NCBI GenBank assembly: GCA_030524525.1
Contig: JAUNGI010000001.1
Coordinates: forward strand, 1 to 64,000
Source of the DNA: Lachnospiraceae bacterium
GTDB taxonomy: Bacteria; Bacillota; Clostridia; Lachnospirales; Lachnospiraceae
Length of the DNA stretch: 64,000 nucleotides
Direction of reading: 5' to 3'
The notes below the pieces were generated by a model. That model saw nothing but the letters and a program-made list of their open reading frames with translations, searched no databases and was not told the origin of the DNA. How positions within the stretch are numbered: the stretch's first letter is position 1; each line of letters opens with the position of its first letter. Shown in pieces: positions 1-8,098 of the stretch. Made by a program: the position numbers and the translations under genes.

Positions 1-935
1 CCGTGGGCCGCCAGACTAATCTCCCCCGGCCGCGCCTCCCTGCCGCCTCCGGTCAGAGCCTGTACGGTACACGAGTGATGCGGCGCACGGAACGGACGCT
101 CCCGGATCAGAGAACCGCCCTCCGGAAGAAGTCCCGCCACGCTGTAAATGCGGCTTACCTCCAGCGCCTCCTCCGTCGTCATTTCCGGCAGGATGCCGGG
201 AATGCGCCGGGCAAGCATCGTCTTGCCGGCTCCGGGCGGTCCCAGCAGCAGCAAATTGTGCCGTCCGGCAGCGGCAATCTCCGCCGCCCGCCTTGCCAGA
301 TGCTGCCCCTGCAGCTCCGAAAAATCCTCCGACGACCGAACGACGTCTCCGACCTCCCCGTCCGTTTCCCTCGGTCCCGGAAACGCCGCCGCGGGCGCTT
401 CGCTCCCCGGTGCATTTACGGGAGGCGCTCCAAGGAAGCAGGCTGCCGCCTCCGTAAGGTCCCGCACGCCCCATACCTCGACGCCGTCCAAAACCGCCGC
501 CTCGCGGGCGTTCGCCGCCGGAACGAGAATCCGCCGAAAGCCCCGCTCCCTTGCGGCGTAGGCGCAGGAAAGCACGCCGGGAACCGGACGCACTCTTCCG
601 TCCAGTCCCAGCTCCCCGACCATACAGCTTCCGGCAAGCAGCTCCTCCGGAAGGTAGGAAAGCCCGCACAATATCCCGAGCGCAATCGCCAAATCGTAGC
701 CGGTCCCGGCTTTTCGAATGTCCGCCGGAGAGAGATTAACGGTCATTTTCCGGGCGGGCAAAACAAAGCCGGAGTTTTTGATCGCCACCCGGACCCGTTC
801 CTTTGCCTCCCGGACCTCGCCCGACAGCGAGCCCACCATCTCAATGCCCGGCAGACCGCCGCTGACGTCGATCTCCACCTGAACCAAGACCGCGTCGATC
901 CCGCGCAGGGCGTAGCTGTAGGTTTTGCATATCAT
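1..935 (-). CDS. comM: Mg-chelatase-like AAA+ ATPase ComM/YifB, N-terminal part (runs off left edge)
   Basis: Translating the minus strand from the ATG at 935 gives a protein starting MICKTYSYALRGIDAVLVQV and staying open to the window edge, about 311 codons. The first 170 residues match the ComM/YifB N-terminal domain (VEIDVSGGLPGIEMVG, then AREAKERVR-like and PVPGVLSCA segments). A Walker A follows (LLLGPPGAGKTMLARRIPGI), then FRAPHHSCT. Family members are ring ATPases; in naturally competent bacteria ComM is a helicase that helps branch migration during DNA uptake, elsewhere the role is unclear. About 200 C-terminal residues lie outside. It is followed upstream by nrdR, separated by a terminator. 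Sure of the family, unsure of the role here. Confidence 0.93.
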   Translation of the reverse strand, partial: MICKTYSYALRGIDAVLVQVEIDVSGGLPGIEMVGSLSGEVREAKERVRVAIKNSGFVLPARKMTVNLSPADIRKAGTGYDLAIALGILCGLSYLPEELLAGSCMVGELGLDGRVRPVPGVLSCAYAARERGFRRILVPAANAREAAVLDGVEVWGVRDLTEAAACFLGAPPVNAPGSEAPAAAFPGPRETDGEVGDVVRSSEDFSELQGQHLARRAAEIAAAGRHNLLLLGPPGAGKTMLARRIPGILPEMTTEEALEVSRIYSVAGLLPEGGSLIRERPFRAPHHSCTVQALTGGGREARPGEISLAAH

Positions 936-969
936 CTTGCCTTGTCCCTTCCTCCGTTTTCCTGCCTCC

Positions 970-975
970 ATTATA
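970..975 (-). promoter_or_regulatory. candidate -10 box for comM
   Basis: TATAAT on the minus strand, 35 bases before the comM ATG. No good -35 box lies at 17 bases spacing (TGGGAA), so the call is weak. Confidence 0.35.
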
Positions 976-1018
976 GCGGACCCGGCGCCTTCTTCCCAGC
1001 GGCTTTTTCAACAAAAAA

Positions 1019-1050
1019 GGACGCCCTCCCTGCAGCAAGGGAGAGCGTCC
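1019..1050 (-). terminator. intrinsic terminator after nrdR
   Basis: An inverted repeat with arms GGACGC and GCGTCC, continued by CTCCCT/AGGGAG with one mismatch. On the minus strand it is followed by TTTTTT (1013-1018); there is also a T run on the plus-strand side. It ends the nrdR transcript before comM. Confidence 0.8.
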
Positions 1051-1121
1051 GCCGTATTTTTTCCTCCGCGCTTCGGGCATAATGCCCAAATACGCCTTGA
1101 TTTTTTGTCGATTTTATCCCA

Positions 1122-1580
1122 TCAATTTTCATGTTCAAGAAGGGATTTCAATTCGTTCATGAACGTATTCACGTCCTTGAACTCCCGGTAGACCGAGGCA
1201 AACCGTACATAAGCCACCGGATCCAGCTCCTTGAGCTTTTCCATCACCAGCTGTCCGATCACGCTGCTCGGGATCTCCTTATCCTCCCGGTTGAAGATCT
1301 GCGTTTCGATCTCGTCCACAAGACGCGTGATCTGCGTTACGCTGATCGGACGCTTGTGGCAGGAACGGAATACGCCGGATTCGATCTTGCTGCGGTCGTA
1401 AGGCTCCCGGATATTATCCTTTTTTATCACGACGAGGGGGATCGCCTCCACCTTCTCATAGGTAGTAAAGCGCTTCCGGCATGCGTCGCACTGTCTCCTG
1501 CGGCGAATGGAGTTGGACTCCTCCGCAGGCCGGGAATCAATCACCCGGGTATTTTCTGCACCACAAAAAGGGCATTTCAT
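1122..1580 (-). CDS. nrdR: transcriptional repressor NrdR
   Basis: A 152-residue protein, the usual length for NrdR. The N terminus is a zinc ribbon (MKCPFCG at 1-7 and CDACRKRF near 31) followed by the ATP-cone domain (VIKKDNIREPYDRSKIESG). NrdR senses ATP/dATP through the cone and represses ribonucleotide reductase genes at NrdR boxes. No nrd gene lies in the window, so its targets are elsewhere. The start is supported by GGAGG six bases upstream. It has its own terminator at 1019-1050 and diverges from the ylmC-like gene. Confidence 0.97.
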   Translation of the reverse strand: MKCPFCGAENTRVIDSRPAEESNSIRRRRQCDACRKRFTTYEKVEAIPLVVIKKDNIREPYDRSKIESGVFRSCHKRPISVTQITRLVDEIETQIFNREDKEIPSSVIGQLVMEKLKELDPVAYVRFASVYREFKDVNTFMNELKSLLEHEN

Positions 1581-1662
1581 AGCATACCTCCATGTTTTCG
1601 GAACCTTTTTCCGGGCCCTCTCATATACTGGTCATAAGCGAATCCGGAATCGAGGCGCTCCG

Positions 1663-1929
1663 ATGCGTTTCTGCGAACTGCGACAAAAAGAAGTCATCAA
1701 CTGCTGCGACTGCGAACGTCTGGGCTTTGTCTGCGACGTGATCTTCGACCCCTGCACGGGATGCATCGAAAAGCTGATCGTTCCCGGTCCGTGCCGCATC
1801 TGGGGACTTCTCGGTCATGAGCAGGAATATATCATTCCGTTTCGCTGCATCTGCAAGATCGGCCCCGACGTGATTCTCGTGGACATCAATGCAAAGGAGC
1901 TGCTGTTCCCCTGTAAGCTGGATGTCTAG
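1663..1929 (+). CDS. YlmC/YmxH family PRC-barrel protein
   Basis: 88 residues, starting MRFCELRQKEVINCCDCERL. It resembles the YlmC/YmxH family, small PRC-barrel proteins of spore-forming Firmicutes with the pattern RxxELRxKEVINxxxGxRLG. This copy has several cysteines in the first 35 residues (C4, C15, C17, C23, C31, C34), more than I expect for the family. The ATG at 1663 gives the family-typical N terminus; longer in-frame starts reach back into nrdR and are unlikely. The molecular role of the family is not firmly known; it is tied to sporulation by name and distribution. Confidence 0.85.
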   Translation: MRFCELRQKEVINCCDCERLGFVCDVIFDPCTGCIEKLIVPGPCRIWGLLGHEQEYIIPFRCICKIGPDVILVDINAKELLFPCKLDV

Positions 1930-1979
1930 CAGCTCCCAAACGTCTTTGCGCCGCCTTCCAAGCGGCATTGTCCCAACGG

Positions 1980-2621
1980 TCAGATCAGCTCCGCAATGTC
2001 GATGTTTTCCCCGATCAGTCCCACGACCGCGCCGTTCTGTGCCTCCGGCGCCTCCGCATGGGCGATCAGCCACTTGTTGGCGGCGAACAGCCGAGCGTCG
2101 TCCCCGTTCTTTACGGTGATCTCCGGCTTTGCGTAATTGGTACCCTTCGGCAGAATGATCGCAACGCGGAAATGCTCTCCGAGCTTTGCGCTGCACGGCG
2201 CGTAATGCAGCGTCGTGGCATACAGCTCCACTGCCGTCCCCTTCGGACAGAAGAACGCCTCCACCTTGGCGGTATCAAGCTCCCGTCCCATGCAGTCCTG
2301 CTGTCTTGCCAGCAGAAGGATGCAGTCCTCGCCCGCCACGTCGATCTCGCTGTCCCGATGATACTCCAGACAGTTCAGCCGCGTATTGACGCCGTTGCAG
2401 TAGCCGATCTGGATCGGCATTCCGCCGTAGCAGTTGTTTTTGAAGTCCTCCACTGCGGGGGTCGCCTCCAAGCTTGCGTCTCCGGGTACATAATCCACTC
2501 CGGTCATGGAGACCGGCGTCTTTCCAAGCGCCTCCAAGAGCGCCTCCATGTCGTAGCCCTCCACAACGCGTCCGTAAACCGCAAACGTCGGGTCCGTTAC
2601 CTTTTGAATTTTCAATGCCAT
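1980..2621 (-). CDS. DUF4867 family protein
   Basis: 213 residues without signal peptide or membrane segment. It looks like the DUF4867 family, cupin-like proteins of unknown function that often sit beside sugar isomerase or uronate genes. Visible features are YHRDSEIDVAGED (about 107-119), a GRELDTAKVEAFFCPKGTAVELY stretch typical of a cupin core, and a conserved end, GLIGENIDI. It is divergent from uxaC with about 230 bases between the starts. The start is supported by GGAAAGGAG upstream. The neighbourhood suggests hexuronate metabolism, but no activity can be assigned from sequence. Confidence 0.8.
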   Translation of the reverse strand: MALKIQKVTDPTFAVYGRVVEGYDMEALLEALGKTPVSMTGVDYVPGDASLEATPAVEDFKNNCYGGMPIQIGYCNGVNTRLNCLEYHRDSEIDVAGEDCILLLARQQDCMGRELDTAKVEAFFCPKGTAVELYATTLHYAPCSAKLGEHFRVAIILPKGTNYAKPEITVKNGDDARLFAANKWLIAHAEAPEAQNGAVVGLIGENIDIAELI

Positions 2622-2666
2622 ATGTATCTTTGCTCCTTTCCTTTTTTCCCAATCTTATTCCCAAAA

Positions 2667-2705
2667 AACGACTGCTCCGCGCATCGCGCTCCCGCAATCG
2701 TCGTT
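2667..2705 (-). promoter_or_regulatory. hairpin plus T run in the leader of the DUF4867 gene (possible attenuator)
   Basis: Outer arms AACGAC (2667-2672) and GTCGTT (2700-2705), continued inward by TGC/GCA and a GCGC-ATC-GCGC hairpin. On the minus strand the hairpin is followed directly by TTTTTT. It lies between the promoter at 2716-2744 and the start codon at 2621, so transcription must read through a terminator-like structure. Confidence 0.5.
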
Positions 2706-2715
2706 CATGACTTTT

Positions 2716-2744
2716 ATAGTAGCATAACGGGAAAAAACCTGCAA
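2716..2744 (-). promoter_or_regulatory. promoter of the DUF4867 gene
   Basis: Minus strand: -35 TTGCAG (2739-2744), 17-base spacer, -10 TACTAT (2716-2721). Confidence 0.5.
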
Positions 2745-2796
2745 TAGGACAACGGAAAAAACTCCATATTTAGTGGGATTTTTTTCGATTTTCCCC

Positions 2797-2825
2797 TTGT
2801 GATACAACGTCTTGTATGATATGAT
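2797..2825 (+). promoter_or_regulatory. uxaC promoter with palindromic operator in the spacer
   Basis: -35 TTGTGA (2797-2802), 17-base spacer, -10 TATGAT (2820-2825). The spacer holds the 16-base palindrome ATACAA-CGTC-TTGTAT at 2802-2817. A repressor bound there would block RNA polymerase. GntR-family uronate regulators use TTGTA/TACAA half-sites, so this is a plausible UxuR/ExuR-like operator; no regulator gene is in the window. Confidence 0.55.
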
Positions 2826-2850
2826 TAGGAGCGGATTGGAGGTATTCTTT

Positions 2851-4263
2851 ATGAGGAACTTCATGGACAAGGATTTTCTGCTGACGACGGAATTTGCACA
2901 GCGGCTGTATCATGAATTTGCGGCGCAGATGCCGATCATTGATTACCACTGTCATATTCCCCCCAGAGAGATCGCGGAGGACGTGCATTTTTCCACGATT
3001 ACGCAGGTCTGGCTCGGAGCCGATCACTATAAATGGAGACAGATGCGCACCAACGGCGTTCCCGAACGGTACATAACCGGAGACGCTTCGGATTTCGAAA
3101 AATTTGAAAAATGGGCGGAGACTTTGGAACGCGCCATCGGAAACCCGCTCTATCATTGGAGCCATTTGGAGCTGCAGCGCTATTTCGGGATTTACGAGCC
3201 GCTGACCAAGGCGAACGCCGCCCGGATCTACGAGGAGTGCAACAAAAAGCTGCAGGAGCCTTCCATGTCGGCGCGGGGACTGATCCTTCGTTCCAACGTA
3301 AAGCTGCTCTGCACGACGGACGATCCCACCGACGATCTGCACTGGCACAAACAGATTGCCGACGACGCTTCCTTCCCGGTCAAGGTGCTTCCGGCATTCC
3401 GTCCGGACAACGCGCTGTACATCGAAAAGGATTCGTTTGCCGCATATTTGGAAAAACTCGGAACGGTCTGCGGCCGTACCGTCGCTTCGTTTGCGGATCT
3501 GACGGCATGCCTGACCGAGCGGCTGGAATATTTCCGTTCGTTCGGCTGCAAGGTTTCCGATCACGGGCTGGCCTATGTGATGTACGAGCCCTGCACCGAA
3601 GCGCAGGCCGACGCCATTTTACGGAAAAAGCTTTCCGGCGGACAGATCTCCGCTTCGGAGGAGCTTCAATACAAGACCGCGCTGCTCTCCTATCTGGGAC
3701 GGGAATATCACCGTCTCGGCTTTGTCATGCAGCTTCATTACGGCGTAAAGCGCAACAACAACCGCTTTGTCTTTGAAAAGATCGGCCCCGACACGGGCTT
3801 TGACTGCATCGACAGCCACACGCCCAGCGCCAGTCTTGCGGATTTCCTGAACGGGCTGGCGGAAACGGAGCAGCTTCCGAAGACCGTTTTGTATTCGCTG
3901 AATCCCGCCGACAACGCCGCCATCGGCACGATCATCGGCTGTTTTCAGGACGAATCCGCCGTCGCCAAAATTCAGCAGGGCTCCGCTTGGTGGTTCAACG
4001 ACAACAAGACCGGCATGGAGGAACAGATGACCAGTCTTGCCAACCTCGGTCTGCTTGCGAATTTCATCGGGATGCTGACGGATTCCCGCAGCTTCCTCTC
4101 CTATACGCGCCACGAGTATTTCCGCAGGATCCTCTGCAATCTCATCGGTCAGTGGGTGGACGCCGGCGAGTACCCGGCGGATCTGGCGTTTCTTGGCTCG
4201 GTCGTTCAGGATATCGCTTTCCGCAACTGCAACCGATATTTTGATTTTCAGCTTTCGGACTAA
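2851..4263 (+). CDS. uxaC: glucuronate isomerase
   Basis: 470 residues from the ATG at 2851, which has GGAGG eight bases upstream; an in-frame ATG 39 bases earlier lies within the promoter and is rejected. UxaC belongs to the amidohydrolase-like superfamily and isomerises D-glucuronate to D-fructuronate (and galacturonate to tagaturonate). The metal-binding motif is in [15 protein letters not shown] (about 30-44). [10 protein letters not shown]-like and [10 protein letters not shown] segments are also family-typical. It completes the pathway with aguA, uxuA and uxuB at 58-64 kb. A terminator overlaps its stop codon. No sign of damage. Confidence 0.96.
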   Translation: MRNFMDKDFLLTTEFAQRLYHEFAAQMPIIDYHCHIPPREIAEDVHFSTITQVWLGADHYKWRQMRTNGVPERYITGDASDFEKFEKWAETLERAIGNPLYHWSHLELQRYFGIYEPLTKANAARIYEECNKKLQEPSMSARGLILRSNVKLLCTTDDPTDDLHWHKQIADDASFPVKVLPAFRPDNALYIEKDSFAAYLEKLGTVCGRTVASFADLTACLTERLEYFRSFGCKVSDHGLAYVMYEPCTEAQADAILRKKLSGGQISASEELQYKTALLSYLGREYHRLGFVMQLHYGVKRNNNRFVFEKIGPDTGFDCIDSHTPSASLADFLNGLAETEQLPKTVLYSLNPADNAAIGTIIGCFQDESAVAKIQQGSAWWFNDNKTGMEEQMTSLANLGLLANFIGMLTDSRSFLSYTRHEYFRRILCNLIGQWVDAGEYPADLAFLGSVVQDIAFRNCNRYFDFQLSD

Positions 4264-4281
4264 ATGTCCGAAGGCTTTTTT
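4251..4281 (+). terminator. intrinsic terminator overlapping the uxaC stop codon
   Basis: Arms TTCGGAC and GTCCGAA with loop TAAAT, closed by GC/GC, then TTTTTT. The TAA stop codon lies in the loop. Confidence 0.85.
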
Positions 4282-4328
4282 GCGTCTGCAAAACCACACC
4301 AAAAACTAAAACCGATTGGGAGGTAACC

Positions 4329-5255
4329 ATGAAGCATGTAATCACTCCTCTGGACTTGTCCGTTGAGGAAATTGACGACATCCTTGCGCTTGCCAAGGAT
4401 ATCATGAAACATCCGGAGCAATATGCCCACGCCTGCGAGGGCAAAAAGCTGGCGACCTGCTTTTACGAGCCGAGTACGAGAACGCGCCTGAGCTTTGAAG
4501 CCGCCATGCTGAACTTGGGCGGCCGGACGCTGGGCTTCCACTCCGCCGACTCCAGCTCCGCCAGCAAGGGCGAAAGCGTCGCCGACACCATCCGCATCAT
4601 CTCCTGCTACGCCGACATCTGCGCAATGCGTCATCCGAAGGAGGGCGCGCCCTACGTTGCCTCGCAGTTTTCCCGTATCCCGGTCATCAACGCGGGGGAC
4701 GGCGGTCACAACCATCCGACCCAGACGCTGACCGACCTGCTTACGATCTCCGAGCTGAAGGGACGGCTGGACAACCTGACCATCGGGCTCTGCGGCGACC
4801 TGAAATTCGGCCGCACCGTCCACTCGCTGATCAACGCCATGGTGCGCTATCCCAACGTCCGCTTTGTGCTGATCTCTCCGGACGAGCTCCGCATCCCCGC
4901 CTATCTGCGGGAGGAAACGCTCGACGCAAAGGGAATCCCCTACAAGGAGGTCTCCCGGCTCGACGAGGTCATGCCGGAGCTGGATATCCTGTATATGACC
5001 CGCGTCCAGAAGGAGCGCTTCTTCAACGAGGAGGATTATATCCGGTTAAAGGATTCCTTCATCCTGACCCGCAAGAAGCTGGACGCCGCCAAGGACGATA
5101 TGTACATTCTGCACCCGCTTCCCCGTGTCAACGAGATCTCGGTGGATGTGGACGACGATCCGCGCGCCGCTTATTTTCGGCAGGCGCAGTTCGGCGTCTA
5201 CGCAAGAATGGCGCTGATCCTCACTCTGCTTGGACTGACCGGAAAGGAGAACTGA
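4329..5255 (+). CDS. pyrB: aspartate carbamoyltransferase catalytic subunit
   Basis: 308 residues, the standard length. It makes carbamoyl aspartate from carbamoyl phosphate and aspartate, the committed step of pyrimidine synthesis. The carbamoyl-phosphate loop is [13 protein letters not shown] (about 46-58); SSASKGES (about 77-84), HPTQTL (about 132-137) and LHPLPRV (about 259-265) are the other signature segments. GGGAGG lies four bases upstream of the ATG. pyrI follows one base after the stop codon, so the two subunits are translationally linked. No clear promoter or PyrR-type leader is visible in the 65 bases after the uxaC terminator. Confidence 0.97.
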   Translation: MKHVITPLDLSVEEIDDILALAKDIMKHPEQYAHACEGKKLATCFYEPSTRTRLSFEAAMLNLGGRTLGFHSADSSSASKGESVADTIRIISCYADICAMRHPKEGAPYVASQFSRIPVINAGDGGHNHPTQTLTDLLTISELKGRLDNLTIGLCGDLKFGRTVHSLINAMVRYPNVRFVLISPDELRIPAYLREETLDAKGIPYKEVSRLDEVMPELDILYMTRVQKERFFNEEDYIRLKDSFILTRKKLDAAKDDMYILHPLPRVNEISVDVDDDPRAAYFRQAQFGVYARMALILTLLGLTGKEN

Positions 5256-5256
5256 T

Positions 5257-5685
5257 ATGCTGAACATCGGCGGACTTCACGAAGGCGTGGTCATCGACCA
5301 CATCGTTGCCGGACAGGCAATGAACATCTATGAATATTTAGAACTCGGAAAGCTGGACTGCTGCGTTGCGATCATCAAAAACGCCAGCAGTAAGAAAATG
5401 GGGCGAAAGGACATTATCAAGATCGAGGGGCCGTTCGCGCTCGATCTCGATACGCTTGCCGTCCTCGACCCGAACATTACCGTCAACATCATTAAAAACG
5501 ACGTCATTGTGGAAAAACGGAAGCTGCGGCTTCCGGAAAGGGTCACGAACATTCTGCGCTGCAAAAATCCGCGCTGCATCACCTCCATTGAGCAGGAGCT
5601 GCCCCATGTTTTCGTCCTGACCAATCCGGAAAAGCAGATTTACCGCTGCGCTTACTGCGACCAGAAATATAAGGAGCAGAGCTGA
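5257..5685 (+). CDS. pyrI: aspartate carbamoyltransferase regulatory subunit
   Basis: 142 residues. The N-terminal nucleotide-binding domain is followed by a four-cysteine zinc domain (CKNPRCIT and CAYCDQKYK) that contacts the catalytic chains. Its presence implies an allosteric PyrB-PyrI holoenzyme with nucleotide feedback, unlike the PyrR-controlled unlinked PyrB of Bacillus. Its RBS (AGGAG) lies inside the end of pyrB. The downstream region carries an inverted-repeat arm and a bidirectional terminator at 5773-5808. Confidence 0.97.
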   Translation: MLNIGGLHEGVVIDHIVAGQAMNIYEYLELGKLDCCVAIIKNASSKKMGRKDIIKIEGPFALDLDTLAVLDPNITVNIIKNDVIVEKRKLRLPERVTNILRCKNPRCITSIEQELPHVFVLTNPEKQIYRCAYCDQKYKEQS

Positions 5686-5710
5686 GATCGGACAAGGTAT
5701 CTTAACCAGA

Positions 5711-5764
5711 ACAAAAAAAACACACGGTCGCTGCCGTTTAAGAACGCCAGATAAGGAAGTATTT
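5711..5764. repeat. left inverted-repeat arm
   Basis: Pairs with the reverse complement of 7031-7080. The core is 5742-5764, beginning GAACGCCAGATAAGGA; the matching core on the other side is 7031-7053, with one mismatch in 23. Confidence 0.7.
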
Positions 5765-5772
5765 TATCAGCA

Positions 5773-5808
5773 AAAAGGTGTAACACCTAAAAGGGTGCTA
5801 CACCTTTT
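5773..5808. terminator. bidirectional terminator between pyrI and the phosphotransferase gene
   Basis: Arms AAAAGGTGTA (5773-5782) and TACACCTTTT (5799-5808), extended inward by CACC/GGTG. It has A runs on one side and T runs on the other and serves the two converging genes. Confidence 0.75.
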
Positions 5809-5893
5809 CATTATCTTTGGAAACTGTCCGCACAATCTCCCTGCTTGTTACGGTAAAAAACATACCGGAAGCTGCCGCCACTGTGCTGAAGGA

Positions 5894-6931
5894 TTAAAGA
5901 GTCATTTCAGGGCGGAATACTGTACGTCTATGGATTTTTTTCATCCATTTATGCACAGACTCTGTATCTCCTGCCTCAATGGCATAACAAAGGCTGTCTT
6001 CATCAAATCGAATGCTGCCGAGCCAGAAAGCGGAAATGATAGCGTACAGATATGGAAAAACTTCTTTTTGCTTGTCTGTAAAAGGCCGTTCCCGATGATA
6101 CCCACGTAAAAATGCGGGAAGGATCACGCCTTCCTGATTTCCGTCGATTTCTTTTGAGTAATCCATAAGCCTCGATTCAAAAATCGCCTGCATGATTGCA
6201 TCATAGTAGAGAACATTATCACCGCATCGATTGAAATCAAATACGCCGACCTCACCGTCAGCGGTTTGATACAAATTACAGTTGCTGATATCTCCCTGAA
6301 CAGCATATCTCGGTTCATTTTCAAAGACACGAATCTTTTGATAAAGATTGTCATATTCTTTCACGATATCATTATAAAGGGGTTCATCCACAGACAGCAA
6401 ACAATCTTTTTGCTTTTGAAAATCCTGAAAGCTGAAAAGCTCGTTTTTGCTTAAGGGATCAAACAAGACACTGTTCTGAACATGGAACTTGCCGGCTTCT
6501 GCCATGTTGTGCATCTGTGCCAATAGTTTACCGGTTTTTTCGGCAATTTTCTCACTGACCGCATGGATCTCTCCGGTTACAAACTCTTCTACGGTCACGA
6601 TTACATCGTATCTGTTTATGGTATACCATCGGGCGTATTCATGATTTGCCATAAAGAGTGCGGGCGTTTTAATACCGTTATCCGCTAGGGACTTGGCAAA
6701 TCGGCTCTGATCATTGATGACTTTCAGAGTGACACCCGATTCATTTTTGAATCTAACAACAACAGATTGTCCGTTGTTAAGGTTCGCTTTAATAATCAGG
6801 CGGACATCTTTTGATGCTGGATTATTTTTCTCATAATTATATCTTTGTAACTCTGAAAAAGTTATGACATCCGAAAAAATACCAAAATCATTTAGTATCA
6901 GTGCAATATCTTCTTTTGTGACCGTAAACAT
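5894..6931 (-). CDS. APH/choline-kinase-like phosphotransferase, substrate unknown
   Basis: 345 residues with a protein-kinase-like small-molecule phosphotransferase fold. The catalytic loop is QGDISNCNLY (about 213-222), a variant of the usual HGDxxxxN with Gln for His, and the metal-binding segment GVFDFNRCGDN follows about 10 residues later. FKNESGVTLKVINDQ near the N terminus fits the nucleotide-binding lobe, and VTVEEFVTG the hinge. Substrates of the family include aminoglycosides, homoserine, choline and methylthioribose, and nothing here selects one. The gene is visibly AT-richer than its neighbours and is framed by inverted repeats, which points to transfer. RBS GAGGAGG precedes the ATG. 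Confidence 0.85.
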   Translation of the reverse strand: MFTVTKEDIALILNDFGIFSDVITFSELQRYNYEKNNPASKDVRLIIKANLNNGQSVVVRFKNESGVTLKVINDQSRFAKSLADNGIKTPALFMANHEYARWYTINRYDVIVTVEEFVTGEIHAVSEKIAEKTGKLLAQMHNMAEAGKFHVQNSVLFDPLSKNELFSFQDFQKQKDCLLSVDEPLYNDIVKEYDNLYQKIRVFENEPRYAVQGDISNCNLYQTADGEVGVFDFNRCGDNVLYYDAIMQAIFESRLMDYSKEIDGNQEGVILPAFLRGYHRERPFTDKQKEVFPYLYAIISAFWLGSIRFDEDSLCYAIEAGDTESVHKWMKKIHRRTVFRPEMTL

Positions 6932-7030
6932 GAAAAGTACCTCCTCTATTATGGATGCACACTGTTCACTGCGATTTATTGGTAAAACATAGGTCGTTTG
7001 GTATGTAATTAGTCGATCAGATTGTATTCC

Positions 7031-7080
7031 AAATACATCCTTATCTGGCGTTCACTTTAGACAGGCCGTGTGTTTTTTTG
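7031..7080. repeat. right inverted-repeat arm
   Basis: Inverted partner of 5711-5764. It abuts the stop codon of the ABC ATPase gene at 7082, so any insertion spared that gene by two bases. Confidence 0.7.
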
Positions 7081-7081
7081 C

Positions 7082-8098
7082 TTATGACTTCTGCCGGTCG
7101 GTTTCCGTGGGCGATACGACAATCGTCCCGTTTTCGACCTTCAGCTGTACGCGGTTGCTCTTTACCCCGATCTCGTCGAGCATTTCCCTCGGGATCTGCA
7201 CACGCCCGGCGCGATCCAAAATCACATACTCGTCGTGGGTGTCTTCCTCCTCCGTAAAGCCCTTCAATTCCTCCCGCTTCTTCTCGCTGCGCAGGATGCG
7301 CTCGCTGCTCGTCTTGCCGTCCCGTATCATGACGACGCGGCTTACCTTGGTCGCCAGATTGATGTCGTGGGTAACGATAACAATCGTAATGCCAAGCTCC
7401 TTGTTCAGATAGCGGAAAACGTCCAGTATGGCGTCCGACGTTTTCTGGTCTACGGATCCGGTGGGTTCGTCCGCCAGCAGAAGCTTCGGCTTATTGGCAA
7501 GCGCAATGGCAATTGCGATCCGCTGCTGCTCGCCGCCCGAAAGCTGACTGAGCTTACTGTCCCGCTTGTGTCCCATACCGACGAGATTCAGCAGATCCAT
7601 CGCCCGCTGCTCCATATTCTTCCCATCCATAAACATCATCGGAAGCTGTACGTTCTGGAGCGCCGTCAGGTACGGAAAGAGGTTTCTTGCGTTGTTCTGC
7701 CAGACAAAGCCCACGGTCTGCTGCTTGTAGGTAACGAGCTGCTTTTCGGTCAGCTTGAACAGATCCTTCCCGTCCACATACAGCTTTCCGGCGCTGGGCC
7801 GGTCAAGACCGCCGATCATATTCAGGAAGGTGGACTTTCCGCTGCCGCTGCTGCCGATGATCGCAACAAATTCGCCCTTTTCGACCTTGAGCTCCAGCCC
7901 CTGCAGGGCAAGCACCTCGGTCTCCTTTGTCTTAAATATCTTCACGAGATTCTCGCAGAGGATCATCACGTTGTCGCCCAGCTCATCCTCCAGCTCTCCG
8001 TTTGTGGACTTCGCATAGGCCTGCATAAAGGAATCGCGCAGCGCCTCAGACAGCATCGGCGCCTGATAGCTTTCTGTTTCCTGCTTATTCACGGACAT
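7082..8098 (-). CDS. ABC transporter ATPase with C-terminal AbrB-like domain
   Basis: 338 residues. Residues 45-265 are a MacB/LolD-type ATPase: Walker [10 protein letters not shown] (82-90), Q134, signature [12 protein letters not shown] (186-197), Walker [10 protein letters not shown] (206-214), H-loop VTHD (242-245). An unusual 40-residue charged N-terminal extension precedes it. Residues 289-330 ([20 protein letters not shown] and following) have the swapped-hairpin AbrB/SpoVT pattern, normally a DNA-binding or dimerisation module. The gene overlaps the previous ATPase gene by 14 bases. It should pair with that ATPase to drive the FtsX permease at 8814. The tail is the odd feature; it could tie transport to gene control or merely dimerise the protein. 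Confidence 0.9.
   Translation of the reverse strand: MSVNKQETESYQAPMLSEALRDSFMQAYAKSTNGELEDELGDNVMILCENLVKIFKTKETEVLALQGLELKVEKGEFVAIIGSSGSGKSTFLNMIGGLDRPSAGKLYVDGKDLFKLTEKQLVTYKQQTVGFVWQNNARNLFPYLTALQNVQLPMMFMDGKNMEQRAMDLLNLVGMGHKRDSKLSQLSGGEQQRIAIAIALANKPKLLLADEPTGSVDQKTSDAILDVFRYLNKELGITIVIVTHDINLATKVSRVVMIRDGKTSSERILRSEKKREELKGFTEEEDTHDEYVILDRAGRVQIPREMLDEIGVKSNRVQLKVENGTIVVSPTETDRQKS

Larger units (their letters stand above)
5711..7080. mobile_element. putative inserted cassette bounded by inverted repeats, carrying a phosphotransferase gene
   Basis: Two imperfect inverted repeats of about 50 bases (5711-5764 and 7031-7080) frame one AT-rich gene between pyrI and the ABC operon. The innermost 23 bases of the arms match at 22 positions; the outer part shares the run AAAAAAA-CACACGG. 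No transposase is present, so it resembles a non-autonomous cassette or a gene caught between two copies of a small repeat. CTTA occurs just outside both ends and could be a target duplication, but it is too short to trust. Confidence 0.5.

Noticed and set aside
3-1082. A 359-codon plus-strand frame at the left edge
   Set aside because: Antisense to comM, whose Walker A and family motifs read clearly on the minus strand.
5795-6109. A 104-codon plus-strand frame after pyrI
   Set aside because: It begins in the terminator hairpin and runs antisense into the phosphotransferase gene.
5894-6931. Calling the phosphotransferase an antibiotic-resistance enzyme
   Set aside because: Only the general kinase-like fold is supported. 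The catalytic loop is atypical and no feature selects aminoglycosides over other substrates.
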